The notes under the pieces were generated by a model that was not told where the DNA came from, made no database searches, and saw only the letters and a list, made by a program, of their open reading frames with translations. From an uncultured Alcaligenaceae bacterium (lineage in GTDB: Bacteria > Pseudomonadota > Gammaproteobacteria > Burkholderiales > Burkholderiaceae_B): a DNA stretch of 41,900 bases. This document shows positions 18,337 through 26,551 of the stretch, one piece after another (position 1 is the first letter of the stretch; the number at the start of each line of letters is the position of its first letter). A program made the position numbers and the translations under genes. The stretch covers positions 1 through 41,900 of the forward strand of contig CALEQZ010000017.1 in assembly GCA_937908115.1 (NCBI GenBank). The letters are read 5' to 3'.

Positions 18337-19316
18337 GCGGCAGTGTTCTCGCAGGCGATCGGTACGTGGCAGCGAAAGCTGCGCGAGCCTTCCAGGTTGA
18401 CGGGCGGGGCCTGTTCGGCGCAGCGCTCGACGGCACGCGGGCAGCGGGGCCGGAAGGCGCAGCCGGCCGGCCGCGTCGACAAGCTCGGCGTCATGCCTTC
18501 GATCTGGCGCAGCCGTGCGCCCGGCCTGGCATTGGCCGGCATGGAATCGAGCAGCCCGCGCGTGTACGGATGCCGCGGTGCGTCGAGCACCTCGTCCACC
18601 GGTCCAGCTTCGACGATGCGGCCGGCGTACATCACGGCGATCCGGTCGGCCAGCTCGGCAACCACGCCCAGGTCGTGGGTGATCCAGATCAGCGCGGTGT
18701 CGTGGGTGCGGCAGATTTCCTGCATGCGATACAGGATCTGCCCCTGGATCGTCACGTCCAGCGCCGTGGTCGGCTCGTCGCAAATGATCAGGTCAGGCCG
18801 GTTCAGCATGGCGATGGCGATCGCCACGCGCTGGCGCATGCCGCCGGAAAACTCGTGGGGATAGCTGTCCAGGCGCTTGTCCGGCGCCGGTATGCCCACC
18901 ATGGCCAGGGCTTGGCGGCAGCGCTCGCGGGCCTGCGCGCGGGAAACGTCCTCGTGCGTGAGGATGGCTTCCATCATTTGCTCGCCGATGCGCAGCACGG
19001 GGTTAAGCGTCATCAGCGGGTCCTGGAAGATCATGGCGATGCGGTTGCCGCGCAGCCGGCGCATGTCCTCTTCGTCGAGCCGGCGCAGGTCCTGTCCCTT
19101 GAAGAGGATTTCGCCCTCGACGACTTCGCCGGGCGGGTCGATCAGTCCAAGCAGCGAGAACCCGGTCACCGATTTGCCCGAGCCCGACTCGCCGACCAGT
19201 CCCAGGATTTCGCCGCGACGCACTTCGAGGTCGACGCCATCGACGGCCGGCCATGCGCCGGCTTCGGTGTGGAAGGCGGTGCGCAATCCGCGCACCTGCA
19301 GGATAACTTCGCTCAT
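18333..19316 (-). CDS. dppD: Peptide ABC transporter ATP-binding protein (DppD/OppD type)
   Basis: This is the first ATPase of the importer, with 327 residues. Walker A GESGSGKSV is near residue 40. The Q-loop is IFQDPLMTLNPV, the signature FSGGMRQRVAIAIAM, Walker B LIICDEPTTALD and the H-loop WITHDLGVVAE. The C-terminal cysteine-bearing tail CAFRPRCPRAVERC matches the OppD/DppD family. The ATG at 19316 is used because it overlaps the dppC stop (ATGA); the frame is open much further upstream without protein resemblance. Confidence 0.94.
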   Translation of the reverse strand: MSEVILQVRGLRTAFHTEAGAWPAVDGVDLEVRRGEILGLVGESGSGKSVTGFSLLGLIDPPGEVVEGEILFKGQDLRRLDEEDMRRLRGNRIAMIFQDPLMTLNPVLRIGEQMMEAILTHEDVSRAQARERCRQALAMVGIPAPDKRLDSYPHEFSGGMRQRVAIAIAMLNRPDLIICDEPTTALDVTIQGQILYRMQEICRTHDTALIWITHDLGVVAELADRIAVMYAGRIVEAGPVDEVLDAPRHPYTRGLLDSMPANARPGARLRQIEGMTPSLSTRPAGCAFRPRCPRAVERCAEQAPPVNLEGSRSFRCHVPIACENTAA

Positions 19317-20233
19317 GCCCGCCGTGGATCCAAGGCTTCGCGCAGGCGGTCGCCCACGACGTTGATGGCCAGGATCAGCAGCAGCAGGGCGATGCCCGGG
19401 AACATGCTGATCCAATAGTCGCCCGACAGCAGGTACTGGAACCCGGTGGCGATGAGCAGGCCGAGCGACGGCTCGGTGACCGGCACGCCCACGCCCAGGA
19501 AAGACAGTGTTGCTTCCAAGGCGATGGCCGTGGCGATTTGGATGGTGGCGAAAACCAGGACCGGGCCCATGCAATTGGGCAGCAGGTGAAAGGCAATGAT
19601 GCGCCAGGCGGGATAGCCTAGGTTGGCGGCAGCCTCGATGTATTCCTTGCGGCGCTCCTGCAGGGCGCGGCTGCGCATGATGCGCGCGTAATTGGCCCAT
19701 TGCACGAGCACCAGCGCAAGGATGACCTTGTCCACGCCCCGGCCCATGACGGCCAGCAGGACCAGGGCGACCAGTATGGTGGGAAATCCCAGTATGAAGT
19801 CGACGATGCGCATCAGCACCGTATCGATCCAGCCCCCGGCGTAGGCGGCGACCAGGCCGGCGACGCTGCCGATCGCGGTGGCCAGCGCCACTGCAGTCAG
19901 CCCCACGGCCAGGCTGATGCGCAGCCCGTACAGGATGGCGCTGAGCATATCGCGGCCCTGGTCGTCGGTGCCGAGCAGGTACACCCAGCCGTCCATGGAT
20001 TCGGAGCCCGGCGGCAGGCGCCCGTCGAGCAGGTTCAGGTTGGCCAGGTCATAGGGGTTTTGCGGCGCGAACAAGGGGGCGGCCAGGATCGCGGCCATGA
20101 GCAGGACCAGGGCGCAGGCCGATCCCGCGACGGTGGGCCGTGCGCGTAGCCGCTTGAGGATGGCGGCGCGCCGCGGCGTCTCGGCCAGCGGCGCGACGGT
20201 GCGCGCGTGGGAGTCCGGAGTCGATCGGTCCAT
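19313..20233 (-). CDS. dppC: Peptide ABC transporter permease (DppC/OppC type)
   Basis: This inner-membrane permease has 306 residues. A polar N-terminus is followed by about six membrane helices. The N-terminal helix is followed by the DppC/OppC-type periplasmic segment LLGTDDQGRDMLSAILYGLRISL. The EAA-loop that contacts the ATPases is seen as YIEAAANLGYPAWRIIAFHLLPN. It is coupled to dppD by a 4-base overlap and starts five bases after the dppB stop. Confidence 0.95.
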   Translation of the reverse strand: MDRSTPDSHARTVAPLAETPRRAAILKRLRARPTVAGSACALVLLMAAILAAPLFAPQNPYDLANLNLLDGRLPPGSESMDGWVYLLGTDDQGRDMLSAILYGLRISLAVGLTAVALATAIGSVAGLVAAYAGGWIDTVLMRIVDFILGFPTILVALVLLAVMGRGVDKVILALVLVQWANYARIMRSRALQERRKEYIEAAANLGYPAWRIIAFHLLPNCMGPVLVFATIQIATAIALEATLSFLGVGVPVTEPSLGLLIATGFQYLLSGDYWISMFPGIALLLLILAINVVGDRLREALDPRRA

Positions 20234-20238
20234 GGCTG

Positions 20239-21216
20239 TCAGTGGGCGGGCGAGACGAGCTGCACGCGCGGATCGAGCGCGGCGTACAGCACGTCCACGA
20301 CGAAATTGACGACGACGAAGATAAAGGTCGCCAGCATGACGTAGGCGACGACGACCGGCCGGTCGAGCTGGTAGACGCTGTCGATGAGCAGCTTGCCCAT
20401 GCCCGGCCAGGCAAAGACGGTTTCGGTGATGGTGGAGTAAGCGATCAGGCTGCCGAATTCCATGCCCACTACGGTGACCACGGGAACCAGGATGTTGCGC
20501 AGGATGTGGCGACGGACGATGCGTCCCGGGCGCACGCCCTTGGCCCGGGCGAACTTGACGTATTCCTGCGTTTGCGCTTCAGCCACGCCGGTGGCGGTCA
20601 GCCGCAATACCAGCGCGATGTTGGCCAGCGCCAGGTTGATGGCTGGCATGACGATGTGCGACCAGCCGTCGGCGGTCAGGATGGACAGCGGCACGCCCAG
20701 CACGTCGACCGTCTGTCCCCGGCCCGACGCCGGCAGCCATCCCAGCCAGACCGCGAACAGCAGGATCAGCATCATGCCCTGCCAAAAATTCGGCAGGGAG
20801 AAACCCAGCACCGAGCCCGCCATGATGCCCCGGCCCAGGACGCGGTCACGGTATAGCCCGGCGACCAGGCCAAGCGGGATGCCGACGACGCACGACAGCG
20901 TGATGGCCACCAGCACCAGCTCGAAGGTGGCCGGCAAGCGCTGCAGGATCAGCCCTATGGCCGGCACGCCGTGCACGAACGAATTACCCAGGTCACCCTG
21001 CAACGCGCGCCACAGGAAGGCGAGGTACTGTCGCCAAACGGGCTGGTCCAGGCCAAGGCGGGCAATGGTGGCCTGGCGGGCCTCCATGGTCGCCTCGGGA
21101 CTGACCAGCAGCTCGATCGGGTCCCCCACGGCATAGACCGCGAAGAACACCACGACCGAGACGGCCAGCAGGACGAACAGGCTTTGCAACAGCCTGCGCA
21201 GGGTGAACAGCAACAC
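20239..21216 (-). CDS. dppB: Peptide ABC transporter permease (DppB/OppB type)
   Basis: This is the partner permease, with 325 residues. It has the conserved N-terminal helix (LLQSLFVLLAVSVVVFF), the DppB signature GDPIELLVSPEAT, FSLPNFWQGMMLI, and the EAA loop YVKFARAKGVRPGRIVRRHILRN given here as residues near 225-247. The GTG start at 21216 lies 28 bases after the dppA stop. Confidence 0.94.
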   Translation of the reverse strand: MLLFTLRRLLQSLFVLLAVSVVVFFAVYAVGDPIELLVSPEATMEARQATIARLGLDQPVWRQYLAFLWRALQGDLGNSFVHGVPAIGLILQRLPATFELVLVAITLSCVVGIPLGLVAGLYRDRVLGRGIMAGSVLGFSLPNFWQGMMLILLFAVWLGWLPASGRGQTVDVLGVPLSILTADGWSHIVMPAINLALANIALVLRLTATGVAEAQTQEYVKFARAKGVRPGRIVRRHILRNILVPVVTVVGMEFGSLIAYSTITETVFAWPGMGKLLIDSVYQLDRPVVVAYVMLATFIFVVVNFVVDVLYAALDPRVQLVSPAH

Positions 21217-21244
21217 GTCGGATTCCCTTGCTGCCGGATCTGCG

Positions 21245-22858
21245 CTACGGGGCGCGCTTGACCGAGGTGGCCAGCGTGTACTGGTCGGCGCGGCCTTCGT
21301 AGGTCAGCCCCTTGCGGAAGGCCCACAGCGAGCTTTCATAGTGCAGGGGGATGCTGGGCAGGTCCTGCAGGGCCAGGGTCAGGGCCTGCTGCAGCAGCTT
21401 CTCGCGCTGGGCATCGTCGACCGTGGTGACGGCTTGGCGGAAGACCTCGTCCAGCTCAGGATTGGAGTAGCGTCCGTAGTTGCTGGTGCCCATGCCCAGT
21501 TCGGGCGCGTAGGACGTCACCCAATACTGCAGGAAAGACGAGGCTTCGCCAGTCTCGGACGCCCAGCCGCCCATGGCAAAGCTGAATTCGCGCTTGGCCC
21601 GCTTGGGGAAGTAGACCGACCGGGTCATGGCGTCGACGCGGGCCTTGATGCCTATGCGCGACAGGTATTGCGCCACGGCTTGGGCGATCTGGCCGTCGTT
21701 GATGTAGCGGTCGTTGGTCGCTGACACCGTCAGCTCGAACCCGTCCGCGTAGCCTGCCTCGGCCAGTAGCTTCTTGGCGGCTTCGGGGTCGTACTTCAGC
21801 TCGGGCGGATTACGCAGCGTGCCGAACATGCCGTCGGGCAGGAACTGGTTGGCCGGGGTGGCCATGCCATCCATGATGCGGTCGACGATGGCCTTGCGGT
21901 CTATGGCCATGCTGATGGCGCGGCGCACACGTACGTCCTGCAGCGGGTTCTTGCCGTTGGGCGCCTTGACCAGCGGGCTGTCGTCGCGACCGACGTCGAA
22001 CTGGAAGTAAACCACGCGCACGGACGGCGTGACGACGTAGCCGAATCCCGGGGTGTTTTTGATGCGCTGGACGTCGCGGGCGGCCGGGCTTTCGATGAGG
22101 TCGAAGTCACCGGCCAGCAGCCCCGTCAGACGAGGTCCGGCGTTGGGCACTGGCACGAAGGTGACCGTGGTCCACTCAGGCTTGTCGCCCCAGTAGGTTT
22201 CGTTGCGTTCCAGCTCGATGCCGGTGCCCTTGACGTAGGACTTGAGCTTGTACGGGCCGGTGCCGATGGCGAGCTTGCCAGTGTTGAAGTCGTTGACCTT
22301 GGGCCAAGCGCCGGTCACACCACACTTGTTTTCCAAGTCGAACGTGATGGCGCCGTGCTCGGTGATGCCGCTCCACAGGATGCCCATGCGGGTCAGGTCG
22401 TTGGGAAGCAGCGGGTAAGGGGCGCGCGTCTTGATGCGCAGCGTCTGGCCATCGACGGCTTCGACGCCGGCGAACTTTTTCACCACCGACGCGTACGAGC
22501 CCGCGATGGCTTCTTCGTTGTTGACGACGCGGCAGAAGGTAAAGATGACGTCCTGGGGCGTGAACGGTTCACCGTTGGAAAATTTCACGCCTTCGCGCAG
22601 CTTGAACTCCCAGGTGGAGTCGTCCACCGCGCGCCACGACTCAGCCAGCGCCGGCGTCAGGTTCATCTTGGCGTCTTGCGCCACTAGCGTTTCGAATATG
22701 TGTGCGGCCAGCGCGTTGTTGGGCGTGGCCTGGTGATAGTGCGGATCCACTGCCGTGGGCTCGGAGGCCAGCGCGATCTTCAGCGGTTCGGCGTGCGCGC
22801 CGCCGGCCAGGGCGAGCAGTGCCGCCAGGGCGGCCAGTCGTAAGCGGGTTGCGGACAT
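21245..22858 (-). CDS. dppA: Peptide ABC transporter periplasmic substrate-binding protein (SBP family 5)
   Basis: This is the periplasmic receptor of the importer, with 537 residues. A clear signal peptide runs MSATRLRLAALAALLALAGG, cleaved after AHA. The mature protein shows family 5 features: LASEPTAVDPHYHQ, TPALAESWRAVDDSTWEFKLREGVKFSNGEPFT near residues 70-102, and VRRAISMAIDRKAIVDRI around residue 330. It is preceded by a strong AGGAGA Shine-Dalgarno (plus-strand 22867-22872). Family 5 receptors bind peptides, nickel, glutathione or acylated compounds. The flanking deacylase and peptidase genes suggest peptides or N-acyl amino acids, but the ligand is not readable from sequence. Confidence 0.93.
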   Translation of the reverse strand: MSATRLRLAALAALLALAGGAHAEPLKIALASEPTAVDPHYHQATPNNALAAHIFETLVAQDAKMNLTPALAESWRAVDDSTWEFKLREGVKFSNGEPFTPQDVIFTFCRVVNNEEAIAGSYASVVKKFAGVEAVDGQTLRIKTRAPYPLLPNDLTRMGILWSGITEHGAITFDLENKCGVTGAWPKVNDFNTGKLAIGTGPYKLKSYVKGTGIELERNETYWGDKPEWTTVTFVPVPNAGPRLTGLLAGDFDLIESPAARDVQRIKNTPGFGYVVTPSVRVVYFQFDVGRDDSPLVKAPNGKNPLQDVRVRRAISMAIDRKAIVDRIMDGMATPANQFLPDGMFGTLRNPPELKYDPEAAKKLLAEAGYADGFELTVSATNDRYINDGQIAQAVAQYLSRIGIKARVDAMTRSVYFPKRAKREFSFAMGGWASETGEASSFLQYWVTSYAPELGMGTSNYGRYSNPELDEVFRQAVTTVDDAQREKLLQQALTLALQDLPSIPLHYESSLWAFRKGLTYEGRADQYTLATSVKRAP

Positions 22859-22922
22859 GGTGGGTTTCTCCTGGATGCGTGGTGCTAACAGCGTTGCAAG
22901 GTTCCAGGGCCGGCGCGCGGCC

Positions 22923-23891
22923 CTAGGCGATGGGTTGGGCAAGGCGCAGCACGGTCACGCCGGCGCGCACATTGGCCAGCGACGGCATGATGAGCACGCA
23001 GTCGTCGTATGGCGTCGAAAAGGGCTCGTTGTCGTTCCAGCCGAGCAGGGTGCCGGCGCGTGGCAGCCGCTCCAATCCCTTCCAGGGCTGGGCAAACCGC
23101 ACGTCCGCACTCTTGGCCGTGATCGCGTGCGTGACGCGCAGGGCCTGCTGGCTGGGTGCGGCGGGCAGGAACCAATCTTGCGGCAGGTCGCCTTCATCGA
23201 ACGTTGCGGCCGCCAGCAGGAAGCGCGCCATTTGGTCCACCGCGACGATCCGCGACTGCGGGTCGCCGTGGAATCCGCATTCGATCAACAGCGATCGCGT
23301 GCCGTTGTCGCCATCCTGGCCGAAGCGGCCATAGTCACGCATGCGCACGCCCGCCGCATGGCCGGCATCGGCCACGATGGTCGCCGGATTGCCCAATTGC
23401 AGCGCGAGTCGGATGTTGCGCTCGTGCAGCCCGGTCAGCTGCAGTGGCACGTCGGCGTTGCTCATCGAGTGGAAGTCGATCAGCCACTCGGCCTGGTCGA
23501 CCCAGGGCCGCAGCGCCGCGGCGCGGCGACGCTCGCTGGTCGGGGCATCGGCCAGCTTGTCCTCGCTCCAGACGCGGTTCATGTCCTCGTCGACGTAGCG
23601 GGCTGGCAGGTAATTGGCCGGATCGAAGCGGTCGAAGGCTTCCAGGTTGCAAAACGCAAGCGTGAGCGTGCCGCGCCGGGGCCGCAGCCCGCTGGCGAGG
23701 AAAGTCTTCAGCGCCCAGGCGCCGCACAGTTCGTTGCCGTGGATGAGCGCGGTCAGCATCACGCGCCTGCCCGGCGCGCCGGAATCGAAATGCCACACCC
23801 CCGGGGTGCCGGTGTTGCCGATCCGTTCGGCCGACAGGTCGGGGCACGCAAGTTCAAACGGGCGCAGCGGCGTGGCGGCGTCGGCGGTCAT
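22923..23891 (-). CDS. Succinylglutamate desuccinylase/aspartoacylase family (M14) hydrolase
   Basis: This is a zinc-dependent deacylase-like enzyme of 322 residues. The zinc site is His51/Glu54 in LIHGNELCG and His141 in IDFHSMS. The general base is Glu204 in LLIECGFHG. The family's DEDMNRVW segment is also present. Relatives remove acyl groups from amino acids (N-acetylaspartate, N-succinylglutamate) or act on amide-linked peptides. It is the first gene of the dpp operon, 64 bases before dppA and divergent from the LysR gene. This suggests that the imported compound carries an N-acyl or amide bond. Confidence 0.87.
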   Translation of the reverse strand: MTADAATPLRPFELACPDLSAERIGNTGTPGVWHFDSGAPGRRVMLTALIHGNELCGAWALKTFLASGLRPRRGTLTLAFCNLEAFDRFDPANYLPARYVDEDMNRVWSEDKLADAPTSERRRAAALRPWVDQAEWLIDFHSMSNADVPLQLTGLHERNIRLALQLGNPATIVADAGHAAGVRMRDYGRFGQDGDNGTRSLLIECGFHGDPQSRIVAVDQMARFLLAAATFDEGDLPQDWFLPAAPSQQALRVTHAITAKSADVRFAQPWKGLERLPRAGTLLGWNDNEPFSTPYDDCVLIMPSLANVRAGVTVLRLAQPIA

Positions 23892-24063
23892 GTTCGCTCC
23901 AGGAAGGCTGGCGGCGGCAGCTGCAGCCGCGGATACCTGGGTCCGCCACGGGCCCGCATGCTGCGCGCATCCCGTGGCCGGGCAAAGCCCGCCATGGACG
24001 CCATTCCCCGTGGCGCGCCCTCTTGCCCGCAGGCCGGCGCTACCGATTCGTTATCTCGGCCAG

Positions 24064-24093
24064 ATTCTAGGAAGCCATGACCTTTCTAGACAA
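24064..24093 (-). promoter_or_regulatory. Putative promoter of the M14-dpp operon
   Basis: Read on the minus strand, -35 TTGTCT (24088-24093) and -10 TAGAAT (24064-24069) are spaced by 18 bases. The start would be near 24057, about 165 bases before the first gene. The weak -35 is overlapped by the dyad at 24084-24099, as expected for an activator-dependent LysR promoter. Confidence 0.45.
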
Positions 24094-24099
24094 TTAGAA
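24084..24099. promoter_or_regulatory. Candidate LysR operator in the divergent region
   Basis: The dyad TTCTA-GACAAT-TAGAA is a perfect 5-bp inverted repeat. A further copy of TTCTAG is at 24065-24070. The dyad sits in the 286-bp AT-richer space between the divergent LysR gene and the dpp operon. It overlaps the -35 regions proposed for both directions (a plus-strand candidate is ATGACC 24077-24082, 17 bases, TATTTT 24100-24105). Confidence 0.45.
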
Positions 24100-24177
24100 T
24101 ATTTTGCAAACCCTTTGCCTTTTGAGCAAAGCTGGCCATGACGGACCGTCTTCGCGGTGGTCCGAAAGGAGCAAGCC

Positions 24178-25167
24178 GTGCTTGATGTGTCCCTGAAGTA
24201 CTTCGTCGCCGTGGCCCAGGCAGGCAGCCTGAGCGCGGCATCCAAGCAGCTACACGTGGCGGTGTCGGCCATCAGCCGCCAGATCGCCCGCCTGGAGGAC
24301 CAGGTCGGCGCGTCGCTGTTCGAGCGCGCGCCCCGCGGCATGGTCCTGAGCGAGGCTGGGCGCTTGTTGCTGGCCCATGCGCGCCGGACCGTGCTCGAAT
24401 CGGAAGAAGTGATGCGCCAGATCGCCGGGCTGCAGGGCACGCCGCACGATGAGATTCGCATCGGGGCGTCGGAAGGGCCCGCGCAGGGCTTCCTGCCCGT
24501 GGCCATGGTCGACTTCCGCCGGCACTACCCGCGCACGCGCTTCTCCTTGCAGGTGTTGACCCCGCCGCAGGCGATGCGCCAAGTCGCTAGCGGCGAAATC
24601 GATGTGGCCGTGACCTTCAACGTCGAGCCCGCCCAAGGTGTGGCCGTCGTGCACTCCTGGCGCGCGCCGGTCTACGCCGTCATGTCCGCCACCCATCGAC
24701 TGGCCGACCGCGGCAGCCTGCAGCTCAAGGACGTGCTGGCGTATCCGCTGGCGCTGACCGACGACAAGAGCACGGCGCGCCGGCTGCTCAACCGTACCTG
24801 CGCGCTGGAGAACATGACGCTGCAGGCTGCGCTGATTTCCAACTACTCACCTGCCTTGCACGGTTTCGTGCGCAATTCCGACGCCATCATGTTCGCCGGC
24901 TATATCTCGGTGGCCGACCGCCTCGCGCAGGACGGGTTGGTCGCGTTGCCGGTGATCAGCGCCGAGCTGCAGTCGCGCAACCTGCAGATCCAGACCATGG
25001 CAGGCCGGCTGCTGCCGGCCAGCGTCGCGCGCTTCATCGAACACTTGAAGGCACGGATCGACGACCTGGAGGCGACGTTGCCGCAGCCGGTCCCGTCGCC
25101 GCGTTGTGCAGGACGCGCACAACAACGTTCGGAAAACGGAATACGCCAACGGCCGGCACGGGGCTAA
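24178..25167 (+). CDS. LysR-family transcriptional regulator
   Basis: The N-terminal winged helix-turn-helix is clear: LKYFVAVAQAGSLSAASKQLHVAVSAISRQIARLE over residues 5-39. The effector-binding domain follows, with the DEIRIGASEGPAQGFLP region opening it. It has 329 residues. The GTG at 24178 is chosen because AAAGGAG (24165-24171) lies six bases ahead; an in-frame GTG at 24157 lacks a ribosome site. It is divergent from the dpp operon and only 49 bases upstream of the CoA-transferase gene, so it could control either or both. The effector is unknown. Confidence 0.92.
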   Translation: MLDVSLKYFVAVAQAGSLSAASKQLHVAVSAISRQIARLEDQVGASLFERAPRGMVLSEAGRLLLAHARRTVLESEEVMRQIAGLQGTPHDEIRIGASEGPAQGFLPVAMVDFRRHYPRTRFSLQVLTPPQAMRQVASGEIDVAVTFNVEPAQGVAVVHSWRAPVYAVMSATHRLADRGSLQLKDVLAYPLALTDDKSTARRLLNRTCALENMTLQAALISNYSPALHGFVRNSDAIMFAGYISVADRLAQDGLVALPVISAELQSRNLQIQTMAGRLLPASVARFIEHLKARIDDLEATLPQPVPSPRCAGRAQQRSENGIRQRPARG

Positions 25168-25216
25168 TATCCCAAGGTTTGTCCAAGGCGCATAGAGATA
25201 GATACACGTTTCGAAC

Positions 25217-26443
25217 ATGTCGCAACGACCCGCTCCCCTTTCCGGCATACGCGTGCTGGACCTGACCCGCGTGCTGGCCGGCCCCTGGTGCACGCAAAAC
25301 CTTGCCGACCTGGGCGCAGACGTCATCAAGATCGAACGCCCGGGAACGGGCGACGATACGCGCCGCTGGGGCCCGCCCTACCTGAAGGACGCCGAGGGCA
25401 AGGACACCTCCGAAGCCGCCTATTACCTGTCGGCCAACCGCAACAAGCGTTCGGTTGCGCTGGACATCGCGACGCCGCGCGGCGCCGAGCTGGTGCGGCG
25501 CCTGGCCGAGCGCAGCGACGTGCTGGTGGAAAACTTCAAGGTCGGCGGGCTGAAGAAGTACGGGCTGGACTACGAAAGCCTGAGCAAGGTCAACCCACGC
25601 CTGATCTATTGCTCGATCACGGGATTCGGCCAAACCGGCCCGTACGCCAGCCGGCCGGGTTACGACTTCATGATCCAGGGCATGGGCGGGCTGATGAGCA
25701 TCACCGGCGAGCGCGACGACCTGCCCGGCGGCGGGCCGCAAAAGGCCGGCGTGGCGGTCGCCGACCTGATGACCGGCATGTACGCTACCGTCGGTATCCT
25801 GGCAGCCTTGCACGAGCGGCATGCCAGCGGGCTGGGCCAGCACATCGACATGGCGCTGCTCGACTGCCAGGTGGCCATGCTGGCCAACCAGAACCTCAAC
25901 TACATGACATCTGGCCAGGCGCCGCGGCGCGCCGGCAACGCCCACCAGAACCTGGTGCCTTATCAGGTCTTTGCCGCCAGCGACGGGCATCTCATCGTCG
26001 CGGTGGGCAACGACAACCAGTTCCGTGCCTATTGCACGGTGATCGGCATGCCGGAGCTGGCCGACGATCCGCGCTTTGCGACCAACCCGGGCCGGGTCGT
26101 CCATCGTGACGAGCTCGTGCCCATCCTGGCCGAGCGCATGAAGGCCGGCGCGCGCGACCATTGGCTGCGCGAGCTGGAGCGCGCGGGCGTGCCCGCCGGG
26201 CCGATCAATACGCTGGACCAGGTCTATGCGGACCCGCAGGTCCAGGCGCGCGGCATGCGCTTGGAGTTGCCGCATCCGGCCGCTGGCGTGGTGCCCATGA
26301 CGGCCAGCCCCTTGCGCTTTTCCGCCAGCCCCGTGCAATACCGCCGCGCGCCGCCCATGCTGGGCGAGCACACCGAGCAGGTGCTGCGCGAAGAGCTCGG
26401 GCTGGACGAAGCGGAAATCCGCGAAATCATCGGACACGGCTAG
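25217..26443 (+). CDS. Family III CoA-transferase (CaiB/BaiF/Frc type)
   Basis: This enzyme moves CoA between carboxylic acids through an aspartyl-CoA intermediate. Family hallmarks are GIRVLDLTRVLAGPWCTQNLADLGADVIKIE (residues 9-39), the SANRNKRSVALD segment, and the nucleophile Asp211 in GQHIDMALLD. The C-terminal part carries PNT-like substrate segments (GVPAGPINTLDQVY). It has 408 residues. Relatives act on oxalate, carnitine, succinate, mesaconate or aromatic acids, and the sequence does not decide among these. The next gene is a hydroxyacyl-CoA dehydrogenase, so an activated acid is probably oxidised by the pair. Confidence 0.93.
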   Translation: MSQRPAPLSGIRVLDLTRVLAGPWCTQNLADLGADVIKIERPGTGDDTRRWGPPYLKDAEGKDTSEAAYYLSANRNKRSVALDIATPRGAELVRRLAERSDVLVENFKVGGLKKYGLDYESLSKVNPRLIYCSITGFGQTGPYASRPGYDFMIQGMGGLMSITGERDDLPGGGPQKAGVAVADLMTGMYATVGILAALHERHASGLGQHIDMALLDCQVAMLANQNLNYMTSGQAPRRAGNAHQNLVPYQVFAASDGHLIVAVGNDNQFRAYCTVIGMPELADDPRFATNPGRVVHRDELVPILAERMKAGARDHWLRELERAGVPAGPINTLDQVYADPQVQARGMRLELPHPAAGVVPMTASPLRFSASPVQYRRAPPMLGEHTEQVLREELGLDEAEIREIIGHG

Positions 26444-26551
26444 CCGCGCAAGCTTGCGCCGCATGCGACGCAAGCGGCGGCGCCTTCCCGAATTCGAAGA
26501 ACCTGCTGCAGGCGCTTGTGCGGCTGCAGCCACATCACAGCAGGAGACATC

